This document shows positions 49,517 to 59,800 of a stretch of 64,000 bases of DNA, piece after piece. Position 1 is the stretch's first letter, and the number at the start of each line of letters is the position of its first letter. This DNA is from Photorhabdus laumondii subsp. laumondii (GTDB lineage Bacteria > Pseudomonadota > Gammaproteobacteria > Enterobacterales > Enterobacteriaceae). Position numbers and translations under genes: made by a program. The stretch covers positions 186,001-250,000 of the forward strand of contig NZ_CP024901.1 in assembly GCF_003343245.1 (NCBI RefSeq), read 5' to 3'. The notes under the pieces are model-generated. The model searched no databases and was not told the DNA's origin. It was given only the letters and a program-made list of their open reading frames with translations.

Positions 49517-51196
49517 TTAAAAAGTCAGTGATACTGACCAATAAGCGACCCAGTGATCCGGTTTTAGGTGATCAGGGTGAATGAGGGGTTTCCCAATAGT
49601 GATGGTCTGGTTGAATCTAGGGTGAGTCAGTGATAAGCCCAGAGCCGTACCGGTGACATTGCCGCCCTCGATTTGTCCGGTTTTTTCCTGTAACCAGCCA
49701 GTATCCAGCGCTCCGGTTAAAGTGAGCTCGCTTGGGATAGGCAGTTCTGATATCCGCCAGTTCAGCTCGTTGCGCCAATATCCGCCGCGGTTGCCGGTGA
49801 GATATTGCTCTTTGAATCCCCGAACGGAATATTGTCCCCCCAGTGAGAGACGTTCGCTGGCGTAAAGGTTGTCTGGCGTGGTCTGGCCGTAAATCGATGA
49901 GAGGTAATAAACGGAGTCTGTGACAGGCATGAAATAGCTGGCGCTCAGACTGAGTTTGCGAAATTGACTACGCGGCGCATCGGAGAAACGCGGATCATCT
50001 TTGGTGGCACCAAATGTTTGTAAACCGTGGCTGACCATCGGGTTAAAGGTGACATAGCTCCCCGCCAGCACGGTGCTGTAATTAACGCCGAGGTTGATGG
50101 TGCTCAGTGTCGGGCTGCTGATGGATAATGTCTCTCCCGCCAGTAAATTGGTGGTTCGACGGCGTGTCAGCCCCATATCCAATGCCAGCTTCTGCTCTCC
50201 ATCACGATATAACGTCCGGTTTACTGCCAGCCGGTGAGTCTGGCTGTCACCTGTGTAGCGATAGGTTTGTGAACATGCCGGGATATTCTGAAAAGAGTCA
50301 TTCCATGCATATTGATAACTGAATAACCAGTAACCGTAAGGAACCGTCACATTGGCGGAGAGGCTACGGCTTTGATGGCTATTGCGGAAGTCACTGTTGC
50401 GGCTGGCAGATAATGACCACTGGTCAGCAAGGTGTAATGGATTATCCAAATTTATGCTGGCATTGATTTGCTCGGTGCCGGTACTTTTTTGACCACTATT
50501 ATCAGCCCCCAAACTGGCACTAACGGGTAAGCGAATCGACGTTCGTTTTAAGATAACCGTGGAATAACCCGGTTGTTTGCCCGGCTGAATATCAATGGTC
50601 ATTTGTTGGGAAGGCAGGCGGTTCAAACGTTCCATGCCTTGTTCAATATCTCGCAGGTTAAGCGTTTTACCCACTATGCTCGGAAAAACCATTTTCAACG
50701 AGAGAGGTGTTTCTCCGTCCAGACTGACGGATTCAACTTTGCCTTCATTGACCGTAATAATGAGAATACCGGAGGATAAATCCTGTGCGTTGAGTCCGGC
50801 CCGGGAAGTGACATAACCCCGTTCAATATAGGCATTAGTGGTTTGTCGTACCAATGTATTAATGTCCTGCAAAGATAAGCAGTGGGATAAATAAGGGTGT
50901 ATTAAGTGCTGTTTGATCGGTAGAGGCAGGCTTTTGGCACCGTCAAATTCAATCCGGTGAATGGTGTGGCAGATAGATTCTGCTGTACCCGGCGCTACAT
51001 CAGGGGATGGAGATAAGGTGATGTTGTTGCGCAGCGTTTCCCGTTGCTGCTCGGCTTGTTGCAACAATGCTTTTTGTTGTTGCGTGATGGTTTCTTGATC
51101 CGCAGGGCTGATCGATGTTGAAGCATAGACCAGTTCGGAGATTGTCAGCAGGATAAGCCCTGTCAGGCGTCGGTGATAAAGAAAACGGCTTCCCAT
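49517..51196 (-). CDS. cdiB: CdiB/TpsB outer-membrane transporter (ShlB/FhaC family)
   Basis: 559 aa. Signal peptide to about residue 26, a periplasmic linker rich in Gln, POTRA domains (about 75-220) and a 16-strand beta-barrel ending VAYWSVSLTF, a typical C-terminal insertion signal. Contains the conserved barrel-loop motif YSVRGFKEQYLTGNRGGYW (VRGY/F). It exports CdiA, 29 bases downstream. Confidence 0.92.
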   Translation of the reverse strand: MGSRFLYHRRLTGLILLTISELVYASTSISPADQETITQQQKALLQQAEQQRETLRNNITLSPSPDVAPGTAESICHTIHRIEFDGAKSLPLPIKQHLIHPYLSHCLSLQDINTLVRQTTNAYIERGYVTSRAGLNAQDLSSGILIITVNEGKVESVSLDGETPLSLKMVFPSIVGKTLNLRDIEQGMERLNRLPSQQMTIDIQPGKQPGYSTVILKRTSIRLPVSASLGADNSGQKSTGTEQINASINLDNPLHLADQWSLSASRNSDFRNSHQSRSLSANVTVPYGYWLFSYQYAWNDSFQNIPACSQTYRYTGDSQTHRLAVNRTLYRDGEQKLALDMGLTRRRTTNLLAGETLSISSPTLSTINLGVNYSTVLAGSYVTFNPMVSHGLQTFGATKDDPRFSDAPRSQFRKLSLSASYFMPVTDSVYYLSSIYGQTTPDNLYASERLSLGGQYSVRGFKEQYLTGNRGGYWRNELNWRISELPIPSELTLTGALDTGWLQEKTGQIEGGNVTGTALGLSLTHPRFNQTITIGKPLIHPDHLKPDHWVAYWSVSLTF

Positions 51197-51367
51197 AAAT
51201 AATCTTGATAGTTTAATAATAACATTAATAAACTATTCTAATGAGGGATTATTTTCTTGTCTGAATGAATAGTATGAAATGTGATCGAGATCGGTTATTT
51301 AATCCTGCTAATGGGGAATCTGATATATTAAACTCCGCAAAGTGGTGATAGGGATGGAGATATTATC

Positions 51368-51438
51368 TCCTTACTCCAACCCGGGTTCTTTTAACTTCTG
51401 TGTAATAGTATTGCGTTCCCAACCAAGCAATCGTGCAG
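51368..51438 (-). pseudogene. glnG 3'-end fragment in a chimeric scar
   Basis: 71 bases matching the end of glnG (61460-61530) with seven or eight changes by eye. Minus-strand translation ARLLGWERNTITQKLKEPGLE-stop against ARLLGWGRNTITRKLKELGLE-stop in the real gene. Confidence 0.85.
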
Positions 51439-51441
51439 TAT

Positions 51442-51534
51442 CTGCGCGAGTATTATCTGACAGCTGCGCTACGTAATGGAAATGTACAAGTCATCATGCA
51501 GGATGATGCTAAGTTAGCCGGTCTATTGGCTAAT
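51442..51534 (+). pseudogene. Fragment of an amino-acid-binding-protein gene in a chimeric scar
   Basis: Matches 40502-40523 and 40562-40633 of the binding-protein gene with a 38-base internal deletion. Translation AALRNGNVQVIMQDDAKLAG against AALRNGNVQAITQDDAKLVG. Abuts the glnG fragment within 3 bases. Confidence 0.85.
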
Positions 51535-51587
51535 AGCGTATGAAATGTTGAAAGCCGGTTAAATCGGCTTTCAACTTGCAGAGAAAG

Positions 51588-53051
51588 CTATTGATATTTC
51601 TCCGGTGACACAAAACCTACACAAACCAATATTGGCTTAGTTTCAGGTTCAGGCTGGAAAAGGAATTCCTCCGTGCTACTTATTCTTAATTTTGGCCAGT
51701 ATTGCAGAACGCTGTGAAAATCTTCCTGTTCACAAGTTTTACCTTTTTCGCCTACCAAAATAGCACCGCTACGTACAATATCGCTTGCTTTAACATGGCG
51801 GTTGTAGATATTGGGTGCCTGCTTTCCCGGTATCCAAGGTTGGATAGTCTCTGGCTGACTTGGCGCGTAGACAGTCAGCCACTGATGTAAGTATTCGCCC
51901 CCGACATAATGGAGCGGTGTCGAATAGTGTTGATGCCAGCGTTGTTCCAGTTGCCAAGAAAAGTCTTTAATACCTTCGAATTTATGGCCGGCACCGCGAA
52001 CATTGGCTGCCATAATCAGTACATATCCCATCAAAATCAATACCGCAACGACAATCAACCCTCTCAAAGTGCTGCGTAATGATTTTTGTGGAAATCGGGT
52101 AATAGAACCGACCAACAGCGCTGATGAAACAGACATAAAGGGGTGCAGCCATTCTGTCATTCTTCCGCCTTGATTGAATGAGAACCAGCAGTAGATAATC
52201 AGTAATGGCAACAAGATGATAATGTTTACCAATCGGTTCGGTTGCTCTTTCGGCCAGCTAATACGGCCGCCAAGCTGATAAATAATAATGCCAACGATAA
52301 TCAGTGGATAAAATACTGATAATAACGATCGGGTGGTCTGTAAATTAAACCCGCTATCTATTTGTGAATTTACCCATTTGAAGGCGGCAAAATCATTATT
52401 CCACAGCCACCAGAAGTTAGGCAGGACCAGCACAAACCAGATAACCAGTGCGAGATAAAGCGCGGGTTGGCGGTAACATTGGCGAATTTTAGGTACAAAC
52501 AGGGTCAATAGAAAAACTGAACCAACCAATGCCAATGTGGAATATTTTCCCATTGTTGCCAGCCCGGAACTAAGGGCAAACGCCAACCACCAATGTGGAT
52601 TGTCATATACGGCTCGTAGAAAGAACAACATAATCCACGGCCAGAGCATAATTAGCAGATAATTATCGTTATATGGGATAATATCGAAGTTAATAATACC
52701 AGACAGATTCAATGTCAGCATGGCGAGCCATGCCAGCTCTTTTTTTCCTGTCAGTCGAAATGCCAGATGCCATACACCGAGCATGCTAATCGCGATAGCA
52801 ATAAAGTGAATGAAATACCAGTAAAAACTCAATGAAACACCGCTTATATGGATAGCAGGCAGCATCATTACACCCACTAACCACGGATTTTTAGGTGAAC
52901 CCCATTCGCCGTTTTTTCCCCAGTTCAATGCTTCGACGGCATCATAAGGGACGGTTGGGTCGAATGAATAACTCACTATCATCCATAACAAAGCATAACC
53001 AACTACCCACAAGTAAACGGATTTATAGCAAGAAGTATCAAAAATAGGCAT
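51588..53051 (-). CDS. GT39-family (ArnT/PMT-like) membrane glycosyltransferase
   Basis: 487 aa with about ten membrane segments. The first periplasmic loop has DPTVPYDAVEALNWGKNGEW, the acidic motif of GT-C lipid-sugar transferases, and VGVMMLPAIHISG follows. It would move a sugar from a lipid carrier to a periplasmic acceptor such as lipid A or O-antigen. Acceptor and donor unknown. ATG 53051, single gene. Confidence 0.75.
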   Translation of the reverse strand: MPIFDTSCYKSVYLWVVGYALLWMIVSYSFDPTVPYDAVEALNWGKNGEWGSPKNPWLVGVMMLPAIHISGVSLSFYWYFIHFIAIAISMLGVWHLAFRLTGKKELAWLAMLTLNLSGIINFDIIPYNDNYLLIMLWPWIMLFFLRAVYDNPHWWLAFALSSGLATMGKYSTLALVGSVFLLTLFVPKIRQCYRQPALYLALVIWFVLVLPNFWWLWNNDFAAFKWVNSQIDSGFNLQTTRSLLSVFYPLIIVGIIIYQLGGRISWPKEQPNRLVNIIILLPLLIIYCWFSFNQGGRMTEWLHPFMSVSSALLVGSITRFPQKSLRSTLRGLIVVAVLILMGYVLIMAANVRGAGHKFEGIKDFSWQLEQRWHQHYSTPLHYVGGEYLHQWLTVYAPSQPETIQPWIPGKQAPNIYNRHVKASDIVRSGAILVGEKGKTCEQEDFHSVLQYWPKLRISSTEEFLFQPEPETKPILVCVGFVSPEKYQ

Positions 53052-53244
53052 ATCGATTTATCATTTATTGAAAGCTAAGAGTAATAGAATATTTGTTGAT
53101 GGTTAAACCATGCATGAATGATAAGAGATTTTTGGCTATTTTTTTTAAAAGATAAAGAGTTATTCACGGCGCTTTTCTATACGTGCAGTTTCTGCTAGAT
53201 TCCGGCGCAGCAATACCCTGATAAACCAAACTGAGTAACAGGCT

Positions 53245-53754
53245 ATGAACCCGTTAAAGAAAAAAGCACCAGCCAAAGTATCCGCTAGTAAACAGAAAAG
53301 AAAAAACCGCGAAGAATTGAATGCGGAAGGGCGTGCACGTAAGCGTGAGAAAAAACATCGTGGCAATCCGCCCGGTAACCGCAATCAGGAACAGAGCGGT
53401 GATAAACATCCGTCAGGCAAACAGCAACGTGATCCACGTCTTGGTAGTAAAGTGCCTGTTCCGCTGATCGTCGGGGAACAACCGACAAAACCTGTCGTTG
53501 CTAATAAAGTCGAGACAAAACCACGTCTGTCGCCACAGGAAGAGTTAGCAATGTTGGAAAACGACGATCGTCTGGATGCATTGTTAGAGCGTCTGGAAAA
53601 TGGCGAAAGTCTGTCTAAAGAAGAGCATGCTTATGTTGACACTACGCTGGATCGGATTGACGCTCTGATGGAAGAGTTAGGTATTAAACTGGATGAGGAA
53701 GAGCGTGAAGAAGAGAAGCAGGATGACATTATGCAACTGCTGAAAGGTAACTAA
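53245..53754 (+). CDS. yihI: Der GTPase-activating protein YihI
   Basis: 169 aa. Highly basic, Lys/Arg-rich N-terminal half ([20 protein letters not shown]) and acidic C-terminal half ([20 protein letters not shown]), the characteristic layout of YihI, which stimulates Der GTPase in ribosome assembly. Located before hemN as in other enterobacteria. Confidence 0.93.
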   Translation: MNPLKKKAPAKVSASKQKRKNREELNAEGRARKREKKHRGNPPGNRNQEQSGDKHPSGKQQRDPRLGSKVPVPLIVGEQPTKPVVANKVETKPRLSPQEELAMLENDDRLDALLERLENGESLSKEEHAYVDTTLDRIDALMEELGIKLDEEEREEEKQDDIMQLLKGN

Positions 53755-53765
53755 TTTAATCTCTC

Positions 53766-53945
53766 ATGATCAGAGGCGGGTTGATCCTAATAACCATACT
53801 AATAGTATGTTATTTGTTATGGTTATTGGGTAAACTGTGGCGATTATCGCGGCGTAAAACCCGGCTGCGCGGAGCCACCATAGCGCAACATATTAAGCAT
53901 ATGAAAGTGTTACGTTTTGATGGGCAAAAACATCGGAAGGAATGA
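53766..53945 (+). CDS. Small membrane-anchored protein between yihI and hemN
   Basis: 59 aa: MIRGGLILITILIVCYLLWL forms one membrane segment, followed by a basic tail (KLWRLSRRKTRLRGATIAQH). It ends at TGA 53943-53945, three bases before the hemN ATG, suggesting translational coupling. The ribosome site is poor. Could be a small relative of the DUF2489 membrane proteins found next to yihI in other gammaproteobacteria; I cannot confirm that. Confidence 0.5.
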   Translation: MIRGGLILITILIVCYLLWLLGKLWRLSRRKTRLRGATIAQHIKHMKVLRFDGQKHRKE

Positions 53946-53947
53946 GC

Positions 53948-55321
53948 ATGTCTGAGCAAGCCATCGTTTGGGATCTGCCTTTGATCCAGAAATACAATTA
54001 TTCCGGCCCTCGTTATACTTCGTATCCGACGGCATTGGAATTCAATCAACAGTATGATAATGCAGCATTTATCCAGGCTGCTGCCCGTTACCCTGAACGA
54101 CCGCTTTCTCTCTACCTCCATATTCCGTTTTGCCATAAGCTCTGTTATTTCTGTGGTTGTAATAAATTGGTCACTCGTCGAAAGCATAAGGCGGATGAAT
54201 ATTTGCAATGGCTTGAACGGGAAATTCGTGGCCGGGCAAAGTTGTTTTCTGGTCGTAAAGTGAGTCAGATGCATTGGGGCGGTGGTACGCCAACTTATCT
54301 TAATAAAAACCAAATCAGTAAATTGATGGGATTGTTGCGTCACCATTTTGATTTTCTGCCAGATGCTGAAATTTCTATTGAAATTGACCCACGTGAAATT
54401 GAACTGGATATGATTGATCACCTGCGTAGTGAAGGTTTTAACCGTCTGAGCATGGGCGTGCAGGATTTCAATAAAGAAGTACAGCATTTGGTGAACCGTG
54501 AACAGGATGAAGAGTTTATCTTTGCTTTGGTAGCTCGTGCCCGCGAAACGGGTTTTAATTCCACCAGTATTGATCTGATTTATGGCTTGCCGAAACAGAC
54601 ACCAGAAAGTTTTGCTTTCACTCTGGAACGAGTATTAGCGTTATCACCGGATAGAATGAGTGTTTTCAATTATGCTCATTTGCCGAGTTTATTTGCTGCT
54701 CAACGTAAAATTAAGGAACATGATTTACCGAGTGCTGAACAAAAGCTGGATATATTGCAAGAAACAATCGCAACGCTGACAAGTAATGGCTATCAATTTA
54801 TCGGCATGGACCATTTTGCTCGCCCGGATGACGAACTGGCGGTGGCTCAGCGGGAAGGGAAATTACATCGCAATTTTCAGGGTTATACCACTCAGGAAGA
54901 GTGTGACCTGCTAGGCTTGGGAGTTTCTGCTATCAGTATGTTGGGCGATAGCTATTCTCAAAATCAAAAAGAGTTAAAAACCTATTATGCGGAATTAGAA
55001 AAACAGGAGCATGCTTTATGGCGTGGTTTAACGCTGTCCCAAGATGATTGTATTCGTCGTGATGTTATTAAAGCGCTAATCTGTAATTTTCGTCTAAATT
55101 TTATCGATATTGAGCAGCAATATGAGCTGAGTTTTACCCGCTATTTCGCCGAAGATTTGCAATTATTAACGCCACTGGTTGACGATGGACTGGTTGAAGT
55201 GAATGAGAAACAGATCTGGGTAACGCCGCGAGGCCGGTTACTGATTCGTAATATCTGTATGTGTTTTGATATTTATTTGCGCCAACAGGTTCGCCAGCAT
55301 CAGTTTTCAAGGGTGATTTGA
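53948..55321 (+). CDS. hemN: Oxygen-independent coproporphyrinogen III oxidase
   Basis: 457-aa radical-SAM enzyme making protoporphyrinogen IX anaerobically. The [4Fe-4S] motif is HIPFCHKLCYFCGC near residue 60. ATG 53948 (MSEQAIVWDLPLIQKYNYSG) preferred over ATG 53942. Confidence 0.97.
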   Translation: MSEQAIVWDLPLIQKYNYSGPRYTSYPTALEFNQQYDNAAFIQAAARYPERPLSLYLHIPFCHKLCYFCGCNKLVTRRKHKADEYLQWLEREIRGRAKLFSGRKVSQMHWGGGTPTYLNKNQISKLMGLLRHHFDFLPDAEISIEIDPREIELDMIDHLRSEGFNRLSMGVQDFNKEVQHLVNREQDEEFIFALVARARETGFNSTSIDLIYGLPKQTPESFAFTLERVLALSPDRMSVFNYAHLPSLFAAQRKIKEHDLPSAEQKLDILQETIATLTSNGYQFIGMDHFARPDDELAVAQREGKLHRNFQGYTTQEECDLLGLGVSAISMLGDSYSQNQKELKTYYAELEKQEHALWRGLTLSQDDCIRRDVIKALICNFRLNFIDIEQQYELSFTRYFAEDLQLLTPLVDDGLVEVNEKQIWVTPRGRLLIRNICMCFDIYLRQQVRQHQFSRVI

Positions 55322-55345
55322 TTGTTCAGAGCATGGTTTTTAAAT

Positions 55346-55382
55346 AAAAAGGTTTTAACCTCGTTAAAGTCTTTTTATTTTA
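55346..55382 (+). terminator. Rho-independent terminator of hemN
   Basis: AAAAAGGTTTTAAC-CTC-GTTAAAGTCTTTTT with T-rich tail, 25 bases after the hemN stop. Confidence 0.7.
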
Positions 55383-55520
55383 CATTTGAATATCCGGTTT
55401 TACGGTTTTCATTTAACCTCATTTACCTAATATCTGTTTAAATAAAATGGCAATTACACAATTTAAATTACAGTCTCAAAGAAAAAAACGTTATTTTCAA
55501 CGAGGTTTGTCAGCGGTCTG

Positions 55521-55549
55521 AGCTAAGCGTATATGCTTAGCTTTTTTTT
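55521..55549 (+). terminator. Strong plus-strand terminator without a nearby plus-strand gene
   Basis: AGCTAAGC-GTATAT-GCTTAGCT then eight T. It overlaps the stop of the minus-strand gene ending at 55537. The 55383-55520 stretch before it has no gene, so it may end a lost gene or back up hemN termination. Confidence 0.75.
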
Positions 55550-55761
55550 CTTTCACTTAAATATGTAAGAACAAGAAATAGAACGACAATTACAATACTT
55601 CCTATTAAAGATGCAATCCACCATTCATCGGGGAAGAAATACACTGATACAATCCCACATATAAAAATGGCTATAACGGGCATATTTGACCACAATAATT
55701 CTTTAATAAATACATAAAAAAGATTTTTGAACCACCTTTTGCTAAATATTTTATTTTTCAT
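55537..55761 (-). CDS. Small membrane protein, hypothetical
   Basis: 74 aa from ATG 55761 (TTG 55773 also possible). Two membrane segments (MPVIAIFICGIVSVYFF and IASLIGSIVIVVLFLVLTYL) and a basic end. No family recognised. Sits in the accessory block between hemN and glnG. Confidence 0.55.
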   Translation of the reverse strand: MKNKIFSKRWFKNLFYVFIKELLWSNMPVIAIFICGIVSVYFFPDEWWIASLIGSIVIVVLFLVLTYLSERKKS

Positions 55762-55830
55762 ATATAAATTCAATCATCCATCATATGTGCAAGTACGCGA
55801 GCAACTTCTTCTTCGCTGACCTGCTGATTC

Positions 55831-56178
55831 CTAAAAGTCTGATGTATTATATTTCAGGCTTTTGGTGAGTACGCAATAAACCAAGACAACAATAACCGGC
55901 CAAATAAGAATAAGGATTGAAGTCCACAATGACCAATGCCATACATTTACCACCAAAACTAAGCTACATATAAAAATAGCAATAATAAGAGGCAAAAACT
56001 TAACAAGTAGACAAAAAACGTAAAGAGATGCGATAACAGCGGCCACTTTGGCTGGAATCTTCCACAATCCAAAGTAATCATGGAAAATATAAAAATTGAT
56101 CGATAACACTTGTATCATACCAACGAAAAGAGAATAAAACAGAATAATCGCCACAATAATCCGGCACCACTTCATCAT
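55831..56178 (-). CDS. Small membrane protein, hypothetical
   Basis: 115 aa with about four membrane segments (CRIIVAIILFYSLFVGMIQV, VAAVIASLYVFCLLVKFLPL, IIAIFICSLVLVVNVW, LILIWPVIVVLVYCVLT). Upstream of and on the same strand as the 74-aa protein; together they could be an immunity- or bacteriocin-like pair, but there is no direct evidence. Confidence 0.55.
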   Translation of the reverse strand: MMKWCRIIVAIILFYSLFVGMIQVLSINFYIFHDYFGLWKIPAKVAAVIASLYVFCLLVKFLPLIIAIFICSLVLVVNVWHWSLWTSILILIWPVIVVLVYCVLTKSLKYNTSDF

Positions 56179-56213
56179 CTTAAACCAACCTTTTAATTAC
56201 TAGTTTGAATATA

Positions 56214-56240
56214 AATCACAACAGAGATTGTGATTTTTTT
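56214..56240 (+). terminator. Plus-strand terminator-like hairpin
   Basis: AATCACAA-CAGAGA-TTGTGATT followed by T5, upstream of the minus-strand small genes. No plus-strand gene ends here. Confidence 0.55.
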
Positions 56241-56877
56241 AAATTAAGTTCTTGCTCACTTGGTAAGGTAATAACGGTAGCTTGAAATATTGCGTATTTT
56301 TTCGAGTTTCAGGCTGCTTGCCAGAATACGCTTGCATTGACGCAATATGTTGTCATATGGCCGAGCCTTACAACCTCAATCCAGCGATCTTCTTTGAGTA
56401 TTTTTACTGCGCGTTACAGACGCTCAAGATACCTCCATATTCGGTCAGAGTTAAATCGCTACATGTTCCTGCGTTGGTTGTGTGTCCTACATTCTCAATT
56501 AGGTATATCAGGATTTCTGAGGTTACTGAGTTTCTCCTTATCAAGAAGCGCTATTCTTTTAGATACGCTCTGTTCACTTGGACAAAATTGTCGTTTTCAA
56601 TTGGAGGGTGATAGATACTGCTCAATCTTGCCTTTTGTCGATTCTATTATCTCGATTGATCGTAAATTAATCACGTTTGATACTGGTTTTATCAGATAAA
56701 ATACAGCCAGTCAATCAGTTATGACGATCCCTAACTTGCCGAATTGTTGACACGGCATTCTGTATTGGTCAGCCTTATCTGGTTAAATTTTTTAAAATCG
56801 GATTATACGGTTGATGCTATTATTGTTCAGGTTCATAATTGGGAAAATTTTTACACCGGTTTATAAGGTGGTACGTA
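56241..56877. other. 637 bases upstream of the restriction-modification gene
   Basis: Open frames of 109 and 120 codons exist on the plus strand (56282-56611, 56337-56699) but have no recognisable protein character. Must contain the promoter of the downstream enzyme; AAGGTGG precedes its ATG. Confidence 0.4.
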
Positions 56878-59800
56878 ATGGGCCAAGAGGCATACGAAGC
56901 TATTCAGGAAAAGCGCCTAAAGCCTTGGAAAGGTGAAGAGGAAGTTCGATACATTTGGATGAAGGCGATAGAAGATGCTACTGGATTTCATTTGAATGCT
57001 AAGCGCGGGCGTAAAGACTCAAGCCATAATCACGTAATCATTGAATTCAAAGCGCCGGGTTTGTTTCGTGGCAAGAAGGAGAGCGCTGGCTTCAAAAATG
57101 CCATAGAAGAACGACTTCTGCCATATATACAGTGTGAGTCAACGAAAACAGGAATTCCCGAATCTGATTTCATTGGAATAGCTATTGACGGTGAGCACAT
57201 TTGTTTTGCTCAGGTCCATGGTGATCAGATTCATACTCAACACTTGATTCCCTTTTCAACCTATGCGGTCGATTTGGTGATTGACGCTTTTGTCTCCGAT
57301 ACGCGAAAAGCCTTAACAACTGAGAACCTATTAGCCGATTTTGGACATGGGTCAGCAAATGCCCGTGAATTTATGCAAGCTATGTCTGATGGTTTGCTTT
57401 ACTACTTAAAACAGCAAGGCAACAACAAAGTTAAAATGCTTTTTGAGGAGTGGAGAACTTTGTACGGCCAAGTTGCTGATATGTCGATTTCACAAACAGA
57501 GGCTATTAACAAAGAGATTGCATTTATCTGGAATGGTTGGCCGGAAGATTCTACATCCGCACGGCTATTTGTCATTCATACTTACAATTCGATTCTCATC
57601 AAACTGTTAGCTGCCGAGATTGTATCAGCACACGGATTAACATCATCGACTCAACCTGCTCAGAGTATGTCGGCGCAAAAAGATGATGATGAGCTGGTTA
57701 ATTATTTGGACTACTCTGTCGAGAAATCGGCCATTTTCAGGGAAGCGGGCATTAACGGTTTTGTCGAAGAGGCTATTTTTAGCTGGTATATTGGCCTTGC
57801 TAGAAACAAGGTTGTTCCGGCGTTACTACCTTCCTTGAGGCGGTTGCTTTCGGTTCTATCGTTATATCGGCTTGATCATTTATCTAGGACAAGGGATGTT
57901 TTGCGAGATCTATACCAAGGTCTTGTTCCTGGCAAACTCCGGCAGAGCCTTGGTGAATTCTACACCCCAGATTGGTTAGTTGATTTTACGCTTCAGAGAG
58001 CTGCTGACGACACATTATTGGAGCAGCGTGTGTTAGATCCTACCTGTGGATCTGGGGCATTCTTACTGGCGGTGATCCGTAAAAAGCGTGAGCTGGCGGC
58101 AATACAAGGATGGAGTGTGTCTAAGGTCATCAAAAACCTATGTGATAGTGTATGGGGTTTTGATTTGAACCCGCTTGCTGTTCAGACTGCTCGTGTAAAT
58201 TTCCTGATGGAAATTGCAGACCTTCTCGCTGCATGCCCAGGAATGGATATTGAGGTTCCTGTACTAATGGCTGATGCCATTTATTCACCTGCGGAGATCC
58301 CCTCTGGAAAAAATAGAGTTGTTGAATACAACATCGGAAGTCAGGTAGCCAAACTGAATATTCACTTGCCTGTTGAGTTAGCCTTAAACAGGGAACGTCT
58401 CGATTTTGTTTTTGAACGAATGGGCAAAGACGTTGTGCAGGGATTAGAGTTTGATAAATCCAGTCAAAAACTGATAGCAGCAAGTATAGTCACCCAAGAA
58501 GAGTTATTAAACTGGTACAAGCCACTCCGACACACCTATGATCAAGTGTTAAATCTACACAGAAAGCAATGGAACGGTATTTGGTTCCGGATTGTCAGGA
58601 ACTTCTTCTGGTCAGCGGCAGCAGGTAAATTTGATTTAGTTATTGGCAATCCTCCTTGGGTTAGATGGTCAAAGCTACCTGACCTTTATCGTGAACGTGT
58701 TAAACCAACGTGTGAAGACTATGGTATTTTTTCTAAGACCAAGCGTCATGGTGGGAATGAACTTGATATATCTGCCATGATAACCTACACAGTCTCCGAC
58801 AAATGGCTGGATATAGGTGGCAAACTAGCGTTTGTCATCACTGGCACACTTTTTAAGAACCCATCGTCAGCAGGTTTTAGAACATTTAAATTAGATTCAC
58901 AGCGAGAGGATTCTCTTTATCTTCAACCATTGTCTGTTGATGACATGAAGGAATTGAAACCATTTGAAGATGCAAGCAATCACACGTCTGTTGCTCTGTT
59001 TCGAAAATCCATCGTCTCTGTACAATACCCCGTGGCTTACAAGGTATGGTCAGCTAATCCTGGTCACAGGAAAGCTATTAGGCCCTGCACACCTCTTGAT
59101 GACGTGCTGAAAGCTATTTCTCATACGACAAAAGAAGCATTTCCGGTTGGTGATGAAGGTTCTCCGTGGGCAATTCTTGCTCCTGGGCGCTTCAACGCGA
59201 TTAAATATCTATCATCACCGTGTAAATGGACTAAAGGACGGAAAGGGATCACCACGGATCTTAACGGAGTTTATTTTGTTCCAATCTTGCAAAACAACGG
59301 CGCTCTCGTTCAGATTCAAAGCCGCCCGGAGGCTGGACGGAAAGACATTGGGCCACAGAAAACTCAGTGGGTAGAGCCCAATATGCTTTATCCTTTAATT
59401 AAGGGAGCGAGTGATTTTGATGAATGTTACTTGAAACTTGATGCTCCAGATTACGATGATGTTGAACAAAGACTGTTTACGTTCGTACCAAACACAGGTA
59501 TTTCAAATGCAGAGTACGAGAGTGCGGATGTACAGTTGAATTCCCCTAAGATGAAAAAAACCTTAGCATGGTTTAAAGGGTTCGAGAGACTGTTACTGGA
59601 GCGTTCTACCTATCGTCGCCAAATGAAAGGCGCTCCTTACCATGCTGTTTATAATGTTGGCGATTACACCTTCAAACCATGGAAAGTGATATGGCCAGAA
59701 ATGTCCTCATCGTTTTATGCAGCGGTTGCAAGCTTTCAGAATGTACCTGTTGTTGGTGAACGTGTTTATATTCCAGATCACAAAGTATACTTTGCGTCCT

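Noticed and set aside
53810..54487. 225-codon open frame antisense to hemN
   Set aside because: Shadow of the hemN reading frame; composition is Phe/His/Ser-rich without domain character.
56282..56699. Overlapping plus-strand frames of 109 and 120 codons upstream of the restriction enzyme
   Set aside because: Two frames over the same DNA with unusual residue content; neither resembles a known protein. Kept only as gap description.
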